In this document: positions 51,599 to 60,298 of the stretch, one piece after another
Position numbering within the stretch: position 1 is the stretch's first letter
Layout of the letters: the number at the start of each line of letters is the position of its first letter
From: Methylotenera_A sp031417915
GTDB taxonomy: Bacteria; Pseudomonadota; Gammaproteobacteria; Burkholderiales; Methylophilaceae
Reading direction: 5' to 3'
NCBI GenBank assembly: GCA_031417915.1
Contig: JANOWN010000026.1
Coordinates: forward strand, 1 to 64,000
DNA length: 64,000 bases
Made by a program: the position numbers and the translations under genes
The notes under the pieces: model-generated
Told to the model about the DNA's origin: nothing
Seen by the model: only the letters and a program-made list of their open reading frames with translations
The model's database searches: none

Positions 51599-52810
51599 AT
51601 GACTTTAAAAAGCCAACTTCCAAATCCTGAATCGTCTGATTTTTATCGCCATCTGCCAGTTATTCATTCATTTGAAGAGGCGACGCGAAGTCTAATCCAT
51701 ACTGACGTGCCGCACGATTGGTGGATAGTGATTGCGGATGTAATAGGCTCTACCAAGGCTATTGAAGCGGGTGCTTACAAAAAGGTGAATACTGTTGGCG
51801 TGGCTTGTATTGCGGCGGTGGTGAATGTTGACCGTAATATAGACTTGCCCTTTTTATTCGGTGGCGATGGGGCAACCTTTGCGGTTCCAGATGACATGCT
51901 CAACCGCGTGGAGATTGCGCTGCGCGGCGCGCAGAAGCTATCGCGTGAAAGTTTTGGTTTAGATCTTAGGGTAGGTTTTGTAAAAGTGTCAGATTTAGTC
52001 AATCAAGGTTTTTGGGTTAAGTTAGGCAAACTACAATTATCCGCACATGTGACTCAGCCCGTATTTTCTGGCCGTGGTTGGGAGGAAGCGGAGCGCCGAG
52101 TAAAAACCGCTGATGCAGTGGGCGTGCGCCGAGTGGATGAGTTGGATGGTTTGGCAGATGCCAGTTTCGAAGGGTTTGAATGTCGCTGGCAAGGTGTGCC
52201 AAGCTTTAATGACCATAAGCTGGCATTGTTAGTGTGTGCAACTTCTAAAAATGCTGAAACCAATTTGGCGACTTATCAACTTGTGCTTGAAAAAATCCAA
52301 GAAATTTATGGCGATGTTGTGCAATATCATCCCTTGCAAGCGCAGGCCATGCGCCTAACGTTTAACCCCAAACTATTGGTGCATGAGTGGCGGGTACGTA
52401 CAAGCCAGTTTGCTATAAAGAAGCGCATCTCATATTTAGCTAAAATGCTGTTTCAAAACTTTGCAGGCATGATTTTGTTTGCGCGTAATATGGATACTGA
52501 AGCTGTTAAATGGAGCGCTTATCGAGACGAGTTGGTAGAAAACTCAGACTTTCGCAAATTTGATGGCATGTTGCGTATGGTGATGGATGGTAGTGAGGCG
52601 CAAGCAACTGCGTTGCAAAGTTTTCTTGATGCTGAACATCTAGCAGGCAGGTTGGCGTATGGCATGCATAAATCGCGCGAGGCCTTAATCACATGCATCG
52701 TGCAATCGGTTAATGGCAATCACATGCATTTTGTCGATGGTAGTGATGGTGGTTATGCGCTTGCGGCTAAAGGGTTGAAGCTGCAGTTAGTAGCGGGACG
52801 TCAAGGCTAG
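51599..52810 (+). CDS. DUF3095 protein, nucleotide-cyclase-related
   Basis: A 403-residue protein of the DUF3095 family. The N-terminal segment WWIVIADVIGSTKAIEAGAYKKVNTVGVACIAAV and FLFGGDGATFAVPDD resembles the metal-binding core of class III nucleotide cyclases (Asp in ADVxGST and GGDGA), so it may make or sense a cyclic nucleotide; this is inference. It has no signal peptide. It is the last plus-strand gene before the convergent lipoprotein gene, with 1 base between their ends. Confidence 0.85.
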   Translation: MTLKSQLPNPESSDFYRHLPVIHSFEEATRSLIHTDVPHDWWIVIADVIGSTKAIEAGAYKKVNTVGVACIAAVVNVDRNIDLPFLFGGDGATFAVPDDMLNRVEIALRGAQKLSRESFGLDLRVGFVKVSDLVNQGFWVKLGKLQLSAHVTQPVFSGRGWEEAERRVKTADAVGVRRVDELDGLADASFEGFECRWQGVPSFNDHKLALLVCATSKNAETNLATYQLVLEKIQEIYGDVVQYHPLQAQAMRLTFNPKLLVHEWRVRTSQFAIKKRISYLAKMLFQNFAGMILFARNMDTEAVKWSAYRDELVENSDFRKFDGMLRMVMDGSEAQATALQSFLDAEHLAGRLAYGMHKSREALITCIVQSVNGNHMHFVDGSDGGYALAAKGLKLQLVAGRQG

Positions 52811-52811
52811 G

Positions 52812-53555
52812 CTAAAATGGCAAAAATACTGCGGTGGCGAGGCTTTGCATCACACGTGAAATCATGCGTTGAGATTTTTCGGCTAAGGCAATGGCATATA
52901 AATCGGTGCGGCCTATCATTTTGCCAAATTCGCGTTCAAAACTTAAATTACGGTCTTTGTCGTTAATCTCGTTGGTGAGCAAATACAAATTGCCATCGGC
53001 ATCGCGCGCTGTAGAGAGCTTCCAGACGGCGATTTCAATATTGCGCGCGACGTTGTAAACGCTTTGCGGTTCAATTTTATCGGTTATATAAAAGTCAGTT
53101 TTATTGCCGTGCGCCTTAAGTAGCATGGTGTGCAGGCCGACAATGAAAGTTAGTACGCGATCACCCTGATAATCTGGATTAAACGTTAAAAAAATAGCAT
53201 CTGTACCTTGCTTGTTATCCATATCTTTAAACTGAAAATGATGTTGCGATTCGCCATCAAACACCCAATCCACCATTTTTTCTATTGGGCTAGTGGTACT
53301 TTTGGTGAGCTCATGCGGATTGCGCTTATAAAGCTTAGTCATTAAATTGCGTAAGCTTTTTGTATTTTCCTCAACCTCTACATCGGCCATGCGGTCCATA
53401 TCGGTTTTCCCCAATTGGTTGGCAGTGCTTCTATCGCCGCGCTCGGGAATAGGTTTGCCTTCGAATGGGGTGTTTGTAGTGCATGCCGTGATTAATGAAA
53501 AAGCGACTAGGCTGCAAGCCAATATCCACGCGGGTTGCAGGGCAGCTATTTTCAT
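52812..53555 (-). CDS. lipoprotein of unknown function
   Basis: A 247-residue protein with a signal peptide and lipobox (LITAC, Cys25). I do not recognise a family. The mature part is polar (PFEGKPIPERGDRSTANQLGKTDMDRMADVEVEENTKSL), with a beta-rich centre (DAIFLTFNPDYQGDRVLTFIVGLHTMLLKAHGNKTDFYITDKIEP). Its signal peptide begins MKIAALQPAWILACSL, where ALQPAWILACSL is encoded by a copy of the dispersed palindrome read in the opposite orientation from all other in-frame copies. It ends 10 bases before phoR starts its coding end, and is likely downstream of phoBR in the same direction. Confidence 0.75.
   Translation of the reverse strand: MKIAALQPAWILACSLVAFSLITACTTNTPFEGKPIPERGDRSTANQLGKTDMDRMADVEVEENTKSLRNLMTKLYKRNPHELTKSTTSPIEKMVDWVFDGESQHHFQFKDMDNKQGTDAIFLTFNPDYQGDRVLTFIVGLHTMLLKAHGNKTDFYITDKIEPQSVYNVARNIEIAVWKLSTARDADGNLYLLTNEINDKDRNLSFEREFGKMIGRTDLYAIALAEKSQRMISRVMQSLATAVFLPF
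53509..53543 (+). repeat. 35-bp palindromic element, copy 15 (inside the lipoprotein signal peptide)
   Basis: GGCTGCAAGCC, centre AATATCCACGC (one change) and right arm GGGTTGCAGGGC exact. The gene reads the opposite strand, giving Ala-Leu-Gln-Pro-Ala-Trp-Ile-Leu-Ala-Cys, which forms part of the hydrophobic core of the signal peptide. Confidence 0.88.
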
Positions 53556-53565
53556 GCTTTAGAAA

Positions 53566-54879
53566 TCATTTTTTATGCGCAATACGTGATTTAGGGAAAA
53601 CCACGCTAAACGTGCTGCCGACGTCAATTTCGCTGCTGATTTCTAACTTGGCTTGGTGACGAATGAGAATATGCTTGACGATGGAAAGCCCAAGCCCAGT
53701 GCCTCCAGTTTCGCGGCTCCGGCCACGATCGACGCGATAAAAGCGCTCGGTGAGCCGGTCGATATGTTGTTGCTCGATGCCAATGCCAGTATCACGTACG
53801 GCAAATGTTGGTTGCTTATTCATGAGCTGCCAAGTAATGAATATCTCATTGCCTTTTGGCGTATAACGCACAGCGTTGCTGACCAAATTGCTAAATGCGC
53901 TACGCAGCTCTTCCTGAGAGCCTTTTAGATTAAGGCTTGCGTCGGCATCAAGATGGATTTTATGTTTAGTTTTATACAAACTTTGGCTTAAGCCAAGTGC
54001 GTCATTTTGTAAGCTTTTTAACAAATTGCTCATGTCAATTTCGTTGTCGTCAGGCGCGTCACTGCTGCTTTCTATGGTCGAGAGCGTGAGCAAATCCTCG
54101 ATAATATGGCGCATGCGTCCAGTTTGCTCTTGCATCATGCCGAAGTAGGTTTTTATCGCGTCTGGCACGGCGCCTTCCATGTCGCTCAGCGTTTCTAAAA
54201 AGCCGCCCACTACGGTGAGTGGCGTACGTAATTCATGAGAAACGTTGGCAATAAAATCGCGGCGCATCACGTCGACTTTTTCTAGCTGTGTCATATCGCG
54301 ACAAATGAGTAATTTTTGCTGATTTTCAAATGGAATGATCTGAATTTCGAGGATTAACTCTGGATTGCGCCAAGACTTAAGTTTAAATGGCTCGTTGTAA
54401 GTCTCACTATATAAATAGGCAATAAAATGGCTATCGCGAACTAAATTCACAATTGGTAATTTTTTATCAGTGTTTAAATCTAGGCCAAGCTGATTCTCGG
54501 CATGCGGCGTGCACCACTCAATCTCATTGCTGGGGCTAAGTATAACTAAGCCATCTGGGATTGCATCGGCGGTGAGGTTAAAGCGCTCTATTGCAGCGCT
54601 TAACTGCGCTTCTTTGGATAAGTTATTGCGCTCGTATTGCAACAGTGCAGTGAATACCTCTTCCCACGCGCCTGAGCCTTCAGGGATTTCTTTTAACGCG
54701 GGATTTTTAAACCAAAGATGTAATTGGTGTAGCCAAGCGATGTGGCCGTTAAGATAAACTAATAGGCTAGCTGAGAATGCCAGCAAGGCAACGGTGACGC
54801 TGCTAATCAGCCATATAAACAAGCAGATTACGCCGAGCGCGCAAACAAATAAACCTGCTTTTAAACGGATATCCGGCAC
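53566..54879 (-). CDS. phoR: phosphate-regulon sensor histidine kinase
   Basis: A 437-residue membrane sensor kinase. Two close N-terminal membrane helices (about 8-45) are followed by a PAS domain (about 100-200), HisKA with FIANVSHELRTPLTVVGGFLETL (phospho-His) and a HATPase domain with NAVRYTPKG, DTGIGIEQQHIDRLTERFYRVDRGRSRETGGTGLGLSIV. The layout without a periplasmic loop is that of PhoR. It lies after phoB on the same strand, with a 156-bp spacer. Confidence 0.92.
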   Translation of the reverse strand: MPDIRLKAGLFVCALGVICLFIWLISSVTVALLAFSASLLVYLNGHIAWLHQLHLWFKNPALKEIPEGSGAWEEVFTALLQYERNNLSKEAQLSAAIERFNLTADAIPDGLVILSPSNEIEWCTPHAENQLGLDLNTDKKLPIVNLVRDSHFIAYLYSETYNEPFKLKSWRNPELILEIQIIPFENQQKLLICRDMTQLEKVDVMRRDFIANVSHELRTPLTVVGGFLETLSDMEGAVPDAIKTYFGMMQEQTGRMRHIIEDLLTLSTIESSSDAPDDNEIDMSNLLKSLQNDALGLSQSLYKTKHKIHLDADASLNLKGSQEELRSAFSNLVSNAVRYTPKGNEIFITWQLMNKQPTFAVRDTGIGIEQQHIDRLTERFYRVDRGRSRETGGTGLGLSIVKHILIRHQAKLEISSEIDVGSTFSVVFPKSRIAHKK

Positions 54880-54932
54880 AATTAAGCCTAAAATTAAACC
54901 AAAGTTAAAAATTGGCTTAATTATAGCCAGAT

Positions 54933-54975
54933 TTGGCGTGTAAATAACCCACTTTGACGTGTAAATAACAAACTT
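54933..54975. repeat. two tandem ~21-bp repeats in the phoB-phoR spacer
   Basis: GCGTGTAAATAACCCACTTT and GACGTGTAAATAACAAACTTT follow each other directly. They share GTGTAAATAAC and ACTTT. They lie about 55-95 bases upstream of the phoR start. They could be a regulatory site or a chance duplication. Confidence 0.4.
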
Positions 54976-54996
54976 TAGTTGGTATATTTCACGGGC

Positions 54997-55014
54997 AAGC
55001 CAAATACTGGCTTG
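54997..55014. repeat. second copy of the AAGCCAGTATTTGGCTTG repeat (inverted)
   Basis: Reverse complement of 51473-51490 over all 18 bases. It lies just after the phoB stop. Confidence 0.6.
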
Positions 55015-55035
55015 AGGTTCAGCGGTTATAGTTGC

Positions 55036-55728
55036 TTAATTGTTTTGTGCCGATAAACGATAGCCCGAGCCGCGTACGGTTTGAATTAAATCTTGGTGGT
55101 TAGATACCGCCAAAGCATTGCGAAGTCTGCGAATATGCACATCGACGGTTCTATCTTCCACAAATACGCGGTCGCCCCATACTTTATCTAGCAACTGGCT
55201 GCGCGAATGCACGCGCTCGGCATTGCTCATAAAGTAATGTAAAAGTCTAAACTCAGTTGGCCCCAAGTCAATATTGGCGCTGTTTCCAGTCACGCGGTGC
55301 GTGGTTGGGTCTAGCAATAGCCCCATAATCTCGATAGGATCATCGGTCATTTGTGGCGCACGGCGGCGTAGCACAGCCTTGATGCGCGCATTCAACTCAC
55401 GCGGGCTAAACGGTTTGGTCACGTAATCATCGGCACCCACTTCTAAGCCGCGCACTTTGTCGAATTCATCACCACGCGCGGTCAACATGATAATCGGTAT
55501 CGCCTTGGTGAGACTGTCCGATTTCAAACGCCGCGCATATTCAATGCCGCTCATGCCAGGTAGCATCCAATCCAGTAAAATCAAATCTGGCAGCGTGTTG
55601 CGAAGCAACTCTTGCGCATGCTCTACGCTAAGCGCGCGCATGGCGTTGTGACCTGCTTGCGTAATGTTAAGCGCAAGCAGCTCTTGAATTGCAGGTTCGT
55701 CTTCAATGACTAAAATGTTGGCAGGCAT
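55036..55728 (-). CDS. phoB: phosphate-regulon response regulator
   Basis: A 230-residue OmpR/PhoB-type regulator: receiver domain with the acidic pocket (VIEDEP), phospho-acceptor Asp in DLILLDWMLPGMSG and Lys in VTKPFSPRELNARI, then the winged helix (GPTEFRLLHYFMSNAERVHSRSQLLDKVWGDRVFVEDRTVDVHIRRLR). I use the ATG at 55728 (MPANIL), preceded by GAGAGA. The Pho box about 47 bases upstream supports its identity and autoregulation. No pst or phoU genes are in the window. Confidence 0.94.
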   Translation of the reverse strand: MPANILVIEDEPAIQELLALNITQAGHNAMRALSVEHAQELLRNTLPDLILLDWMLPGMSGIEYARRLKSDSLTKAIPIIMLTARGDEFDKVRGLEVGADDYVTKPFSPRELNARIKAVLRRRAPQMTDDPIEIMGLLLDPTTHRVTGNSANIDLGPTEFRLLHYFMSNAERVHSRSQLLDKVWGDRVFVEDRTVDVHIRRLRNALAVSNHQDLIQTVRGSGYRLSAQNN

Positions 55729-55774
55729 TTTCTCTCTCAATCTATTTGATTATGCGCCATTTTGTGACTTTAAT

Positions 55775-55792
55775 ATGACATATTGATGACAA
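55775..55792 (-). promoter_or_regulatory. Pho box upstream of phoB
   Basis: On the minus strand TTGTCATCAATATGTCAT: two TGTCAT direct repeats with 11-bp spacing, matching the known PhoB site (CTGTCATAAATCTGTCAT) at 15 of 18 positions. It ends 47 bases upstream of the phoB ATG. Confidence 0.7.
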
Positions 55793-55921
55793 AATTCAAG
55801 TGTTTTTTTGAGATAAAATTTATTGTGTAATTGCCATTTTTGGTATTTTGTAAGACTATGTAGTTTGTTAACAAAATAACGACAGAACATCAATTTCCAG
55901 GTCTATTTTAGGGGTGGCAGC

Positions 55922-57589
55922 ATGGTTAGTTTTTTATCAAAAGAATACATCACCGCAAACGCCAATTTTAACCGCTGGTTGGTGCCGCCAGCCGCGCTGG
56001 CTATACATTTGTCTATTGGTATGGCCTATGGATTTAGCGTGTTTTGGAAGCCATTGGGCAATGCCTTAATGGGAGCAGATGGCAAGCCGTTGGCGGCTTG
56101 TGCAGCAGGCGCAACAACGTTTGGTGAAAAATTATCTGGCACCGCGCGCGCACTCACTGCCACCGATTGCAACTGGACGCAGTTTGATTTGGGCTGGATG
56201 TACACGCTATTTTTTGTGCTGTTAGGTTGCTCAGCAGCACTTTGGGGCGGATGGCTAGAGCGCGAAGGCCCACGTAAAGCAGGCCTAGTTTCCATGCTGT
56301 GTTGGTGCGGCGGCTTGTTGCTTTCGGCGTATGGCGTTTACAGCCATCAGTTGTGGATGATGTGGCTAGGTAGCGGTGTCATTGGCGGCATTGGGCTAGG
56401 CTTGGGCTATATTTCACCCGTTTCCACACTGATTAAATGGTTTCCCGATAGGCGCGGCATGGCCACTGGTATGGCCATTATGGGTTTTGGTGGCGGTGCG
56501 ATGATAGGCTCGCCGCTCGCCACCAAACTCATGACGCATTTTTCAAGCCCTGGCAATGTGGGCGTTTGGCAAACGTTTGTGGCGCTGGCAGCGATTTATG
56601 CGGTGTTTATGCTGTGCGGCGCATTTGGCTACCGCGTGCCACCAGTAGGCTGGAAGCCAGCCAATTGGACGCCGCCAGCGACAGCAAAAAATACCATGAT
56701 TGCATCAAAACATGTGCATTTAAAAAATGCGCATAAAACGCCACAGTTCTGGTTGCTGTGGATTGTGCTGTGCATGAATGTTTCTGCTGGTATCGGCATT
56801 ATTGGTGCGGCTGCACCGATGTTGCAGGAGACTTTTGGTGGCGCGCTCATCGGTCAACGTGATATTGGTTTTGCTGACATTAAAAAAGATGAAGCGATGA
56901 CGGCTGCTGCTGCAGCGGTTGGCGCAGGTTTCGTTGGTTTGATTTCGCTGTTTAATATTTTTGGGCGCATCGGCTGGGCCAGCTCATCAGACAAGCTTGG
57001 GCGTAAACAAACTTACTTTATTTTCTTTACGCTAGGTGCAATTATGTATTGCACAGCGACTTACATGGCAGGCTTAAAATCTTTAGCTTTATTTGTGGCG
57101 AGTTTCTGCGTCATCGCCTCAATGTATGGCGGCGGTTTTGCGACCATTCCCGCCTATTTGGCGGATATGTTTGGCACGCAGTTCGTGGGTGCGATTCATG
57201 GGCGATTGCTCACGGCATGGTCAACTGCAGGTATTCTAGGCCCTGTGGTAGTGAATTATATGCACGATACGCGCTTAGAAAAAGGCGTTCCGTTTGATCA
57301 AGTGTATGCGCCGATATTTGTGGTGCTGGCGGGCTTAATGGTGGTGGGGTTTGTTGCTAATTTATTGGTAAAACCTGTGGCAGATAAATATTTTATGATG
57401 GATGCGGAATTAGCAGAAGTACATCGTATTAGTCATGAAAAATCATTGGAAAACAGCGCAAGTGCTGTTACTTCGAGTGATTCAGCGCAGCATCCTGTTT
57501 TGGTGAAGCTAGCCTGGGCGGCGGTATTAATCCCGATTAGTTACGGTGTTTGGAGCACGGTGCAAAAAGCGTGGGCACTATTTTCTTAA
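55922..57589 (+). CDS. MFS transporter, oxalate/formate antiporter (OFA) family
   Basis: A 555-residue major-facilitator protein with about 12 helices. The N-terminal part (WLVPPAALAIHLSIGMAYGFSVFWKPL) and GGIGLGLGYISPVSTLIKWFPDRRGMATGMAIMGFGGGAMIGSPL are typical of OFA members, which exchange oxalate, formate or related carboxylates. The loop after helix 1 is enlarged, and the tail after residue 500 has one extra hydrophobic segment. Substrate not predictable. It stands alone, divergent from phoB. Confidence 0.88.
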   Translation: MVSFLSKEYITANANFNRWLVPPAALAIHLSIGMAYGFSVFWKPLGNALMGADGKPLAACAAGATTFGEKLSGTARALTATDCNWTQFDLGWMYTLFFVLLGCSAALWGGWLEREGPRKAGLVSMLCWCGGLLLSAYGVYSHQLWMMWLGSGVIGGIGLGLGYISPVSTLIKWFPDRRGMATGMAIMGFGGGAMIGSPLATKLMTHFSSPGNVGVWQTFVALAAIYAVFMLCGAFGYRVPPVGWKPANWTPPATAKNTMIASKHVHLKNAHKTPQFWLLWIVLCMNVSAGIGIIGAAAPMLQETFGGALIGQRDIGFADIKKDEAMTAAAAAVGAGFVGLISLFNIFGRIGWASSSDKLGRKQTYFIFFTLGAIMYCTATYMAGLKSLALFVASFCVIASMYGGGFATIPAYLADMFGTQFVGAIHGRLLTAWSTAGILGPVVVNYMHDTRLEKGVPFDQVYAPIFVVLAGLMVVGFVANLLVKPVADKYFMMDAELAEVHRISHEKSLENSASAVTSSDSAQHPVLVKLAWAAVLIPISYGVWSTVQKAWALFS

Positions 57590-57670
57590 CCTTAAATAAG
57601 CACTTAAACTGACAAATAGTGTCAGTTAAATAGCGTAAAATAGCCACTTTTAGTACCTTAAGAGATTCAA

Positions 57671-58120
57671 TTGAACAAAATAGACATTAATTTAAACGGT
57701 GCAGGTAAAAAAATTGGCATCGTACAATCGCGATTTAATAGCGACATTGGCGATGGCTTGTTAGCGGCTTGCCATGCGGAATTGCTGAATTTGGGCGTGA
57801 AAGAAGCGGATATTCGCGTCGCCACTGTGCCTGGCGCGTTGGAAGCCCCGCTGATTTTGCAGCATATGGCCTTGAGCGAAAAATTTGATGCGTTAATCGC
57901 ATTGGGGGCAATTATTCGCGGTGAAACCTATCACTTCGAAGTGGTTGCGAACGAGTCTGCGCGCGGTATTTCAGAGGTTCAGCTCAATACAGGTGTGCCA
58001 GTAGCCAATGCAGTTTTAACGACGGAAGATGATGAGCAAGCGCTGGCGCGCATGTTCATTAAAGGCACGGAAGCGGCACAAGTGGCGATTGAAATGGCGA
58101 ACTTGGTGCGTGCGCTATGA
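57671..58120 (+). CDS. ribH: 6,7-dimethyl-8-ribityllumazine synthase
   Basis: Penultimate enzyme of riboflavin synthesis, forming icosahedral or pentameric shells. The 149-residue protein has IVQSRFNSDIGDGLLAACH, VPGALEAPLILQHM, ALGAIIRGETYHFEVVANESARGI and GVPVANAVLTTEDDEQALAR. Start is a TTG at 57671 after AAGAGA. It overlaps nusB by 4 bases, the classical ribH-nusB arrangement. Confidence 0.96.
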   Translation: MNKIDINLNGAGKKIGIVQSRFNSDIGDGLLAACHAELLNLGVKEADIRVATVPGALEAPLILQHMALSEKFDALIALGAIIRGETYHFEVVANESARGISEVQLNTGVPVANAVLTTEDDEQALARMFIKGTEAAQVAIEMANLVRAL

Positions 58121-58584
58121 GCGACATTAAAGCAGAAGTCAAAGCAGCTAAAAAACCAAAAGTGAGCCAAAATCGCCGCAAATCGCGCGAGTTGGTTTTA
58201 AAAGCTGTGTATCGTGGCATGATTAATGCTGGGGATATAAAACAAATTATTTCGGACGCACAAGAAGACCCAGAATATAACAAAGCGGATGAGGCGTATT
58301 TTAAGCATTTGTTGGAAGGTGTGACTGGCAAGATTGCTGAGCTGGACACTCAAATTTCAACCTTTATCGATAGAAAAATAGAAGAATTGAGCCCAGTGGA
58401 ACACGCGATTTTGCGTATTTCTTCGTTTGAACTTATGTTTGATTTAAGTATTCCCTATCGGGTTGCAATTAACGAGGGCGTAGAATTGGCCAAACTTTAT
58501 GGCGGAACAGATGGGCACAAATATATTAATGGCGTGCTGGACAAAGTGGCTGAGACCTCAAGGCCGCAAGAGTTTAGGCGATAA
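58117..58584 (+). CDS. nusB: transcription antitermination factor NusB
   Basis: Binds boxA RNA with S10 in rRNA antitermination. The 155-residue protein begins with a Lys-rich stretch, then the NusB fold: RRKSRELVLKAVYRGMINAGDI, VEHAILRISSFELMFDLSIPYRVAINEGVELAKLYGGTDGHKYINGVLDKVAE. The ATG overlaps the ribH stop. Length normal. Confidence 0.96.
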   Translation: MSDIKAEVKAAKKPKVSQNRRKSRELVLKAVYRGMINAGDIKQIISDAQEDPEYNKADEAYFKHLLEGVTGKIAELDTQISTFIDRKIEELSPVEHAILRISSFELMFDLSIPYRVAINEGVELAKLYGGTDGHKYINGVLDKVAETSRPQEFRR

Positions 58585-58650
58585 TTGACGTGTTAGAAAT
58601 TCAAACATGTTTGAATTTATTATGATTTAAATATTAATGGGCATAAGATT

Positions 58651-59475
58651 TTGAACGTATCCAACGCCATAAAAGTAGCGCGACAAACCGATGTGGGTTT
58701 GCTGCGAGATCATAACGAAGATGCAGTTGCGAGCGATTTGTCGATAGGCTTACTGGTGTTGGCTGACGGCATGGGCGGCTATAAGGCGGGCGAAGTGGCA
58801 AGCGAAGTTGCGGTGTTGATGATTGCTAGTGAACTTAATGAATTTATGCTCGATAAATCTAGTTTGGGTGAATTGAATCCTGATTTGTTGCTAGAGTCGC
58901 AAATGCTCATGCAAGCGGTAGCAAGAACCAATGCGGCAATTTATCAGATATCGCAAGACCAACCGCAATGCTCTGGGATGGGCACCACATTGGTGGCTGG
59001 TGTTTTTACGGACAATAAATTGGTAGTGGGACATATTGGCGATTCGCGTGCGTATAGGTTGCGAGGTGAAACCCTGACGCAACTGACCGTAGATCACTCT
59101 TTGGTACAGGAGCAAATTAACGCTGGCTTGATTACGGAAGAGCAAGCGCAGCAATCTAACAACAAAAATTTGGTTACGCGCGCTTTAGGCATAGATACTG
59201 AAGTAGAGCTGGAATTGCAGGAGTTTGATGTTGAGGTGAGTGACCTCTATTTAATGTGCTCTGATGGATTGTCAGATTTAGTAAGTGATGCGGAGATAAC
59301 GGAAATACTGTTAGAAGCGAATGGCAACATTACGCATGCGACTAATAAACTAATACAATCTGCCAATGAACATGGTGGTATGGATAATATTTCGGTAGTA
59401 CTAGCAATAGTAAAAAAGGCGTTTGCAGCTGAAAAGGGCTGGGTTAAAAACCTGATTGATAAAGTAAAAAAATAA
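58651..59475 (+). CDS. PP2C-type protein phosphatase
   Basis: A 274-residue metal-dependent Ser/Thr phosphatase. Motifs: RQTDVGLLRDHNEDAVASD (Arg and Asp), VLADGMGGYKAGEVAS (metal-binding Asp-Gly), CSGMGTTLVAGVF, VGHIGDSRAYRL, LMCSDGLSDLV and GGMDNISVVLA, so all metal ligands are present. The start is a TTG at 58651. It is followed by an FHA protein and a GAF-HD-GYP protein; no Ser/Thr kinase gene is in the window, so the phosphoprotein partner is elsewhere. Confidence 0.93.
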   Translation: MNVSNAIKVARQTDVGLLRDHNEDAVASDLSIGLLVLADGMGGYKAGEVASEVAVLMIASELNEFMLDKSSLGELNPDLLLESQMLMQAVARTNAAIYQISQDQPQCSGMGTTLVAGVFTDNKLVVGHIGDSRAYRLRGETLTQLTVDHSLVQEQINAGLITEEQAQQSNNKNLVTRALGIDTEVELELQEFDVEVSDLYLMCSDGLSDLVSDAEITEILLEANGNITHATNKLIQSANEHGGMDNISVVLAIVKKAFAAEKGWVKNLIDKVKK

Positions 59476-59495
59476 AATAAATTTTAAGGCGATTT

Positions 59496-60245
59496 ATGGC
59501 GAAATTACATTTTTCATTAGATGGCAATTCACTGGGCGAATTTAGCTTAGACAAAGAGCGCACTACGATAGGGCGCCGTCCAGCCAATGATATTCATATT
59601 GATAATTTGGCAGTCAGTGGCGATCATGCCGTCATTACCACCATTGGCAATGACTCGTTTTTAGAAGATCTTGATAGCACCAATGGCACCATGGTGAACA
59701 AAAAACCTGTTAAAAAGCATGTACTGCATCATGGCGATGTCATCGAGTTTGGCAAATATCAGCTAAAGTATGCCAACATCACGCAAGAAAAAACAGCAGC
59801 AAAAGGGAACGGTTTCGAAAACACCGTCGTGCTGCGACCCGCCAAGTTAGATGTGACTACGCCTGCAGTAAAAGTTGAAGAGAAAGCGATTGAGCCAGAT
59901 CAAGCACCTAGCACTGCAGTACCTAGCAGTAGTGTTGCCGCACCACCAGTATTGCCCAAGCCAGCGGCGGCAGAAAACACTTCTAAAACCAGTCGTTTAC
60001 AGGTGCTAAGTGGTGAAAATGCTGGTCGCGAGCTGTTGTTAAATAAAGCACTCACCACACTGGGTAAGCCTGGTGTGCAAGTAGCAGTGATTACCAAACG
60101 CCCCCATGGCTATTATATTGCGCATGTGGAAGGCGAGAAAAAGCCTTTGGTAAACGGTCAAAGTGTTGGTGGGCAAGCATATGAATTAAGCGACCGTGAT
60201 GTCATTGATTTGGTAGGTATTAAATTAGAGTTTCATTTGGCTTAA
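59496..60245 (+). CDS. FHA-domain protein
   Basis: A 249-residue cytosolic protein. Residues about 1-95 form a forkhead-associated domain with the phosphothreonine-binding motifs TIGRRPANDIHIDNLAVSGDHAVI (Gly-Arg, Ser, His) and DLDSTNGTMVNKK (Asn-Gly). After a Pro/Ala-rich linker (115-160), residues 165-249 look like a second, degenerate FHA fold lacking the Arg and Ser. It is 20 bases after the PP2C gene and should read the phosphorylation state that the phosphatase controls. Confidence 0.9.
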   Translation: MAKLHFSLDGNSLGEFSLDKERTTIGRRPANDIHIDNLAVSGDHAVITTIGNDSFLEDLDSTNGTMVNKKPVKKHVLHHGDVIEFGKYQLKYANITQEKTAAKGNGFENTVVLRPAKLDVTTPAVKVEEKAIEPDQAPSTAVPSSSVAAPPVLPKPAAAENTSKTSRLQVLSGENAGRELLLNKALTTLGKPGVQVAVITKRPHGYYIAHVEGEKKPLVNGQSVGGQAYELSDRDVIDLVGIKLEFHLA

Positions 60246-60298
60246 TGCATGGTGCTTTTTTTAACGCCTAACAAGCACTTTCTTAGGCACAAAATTTA

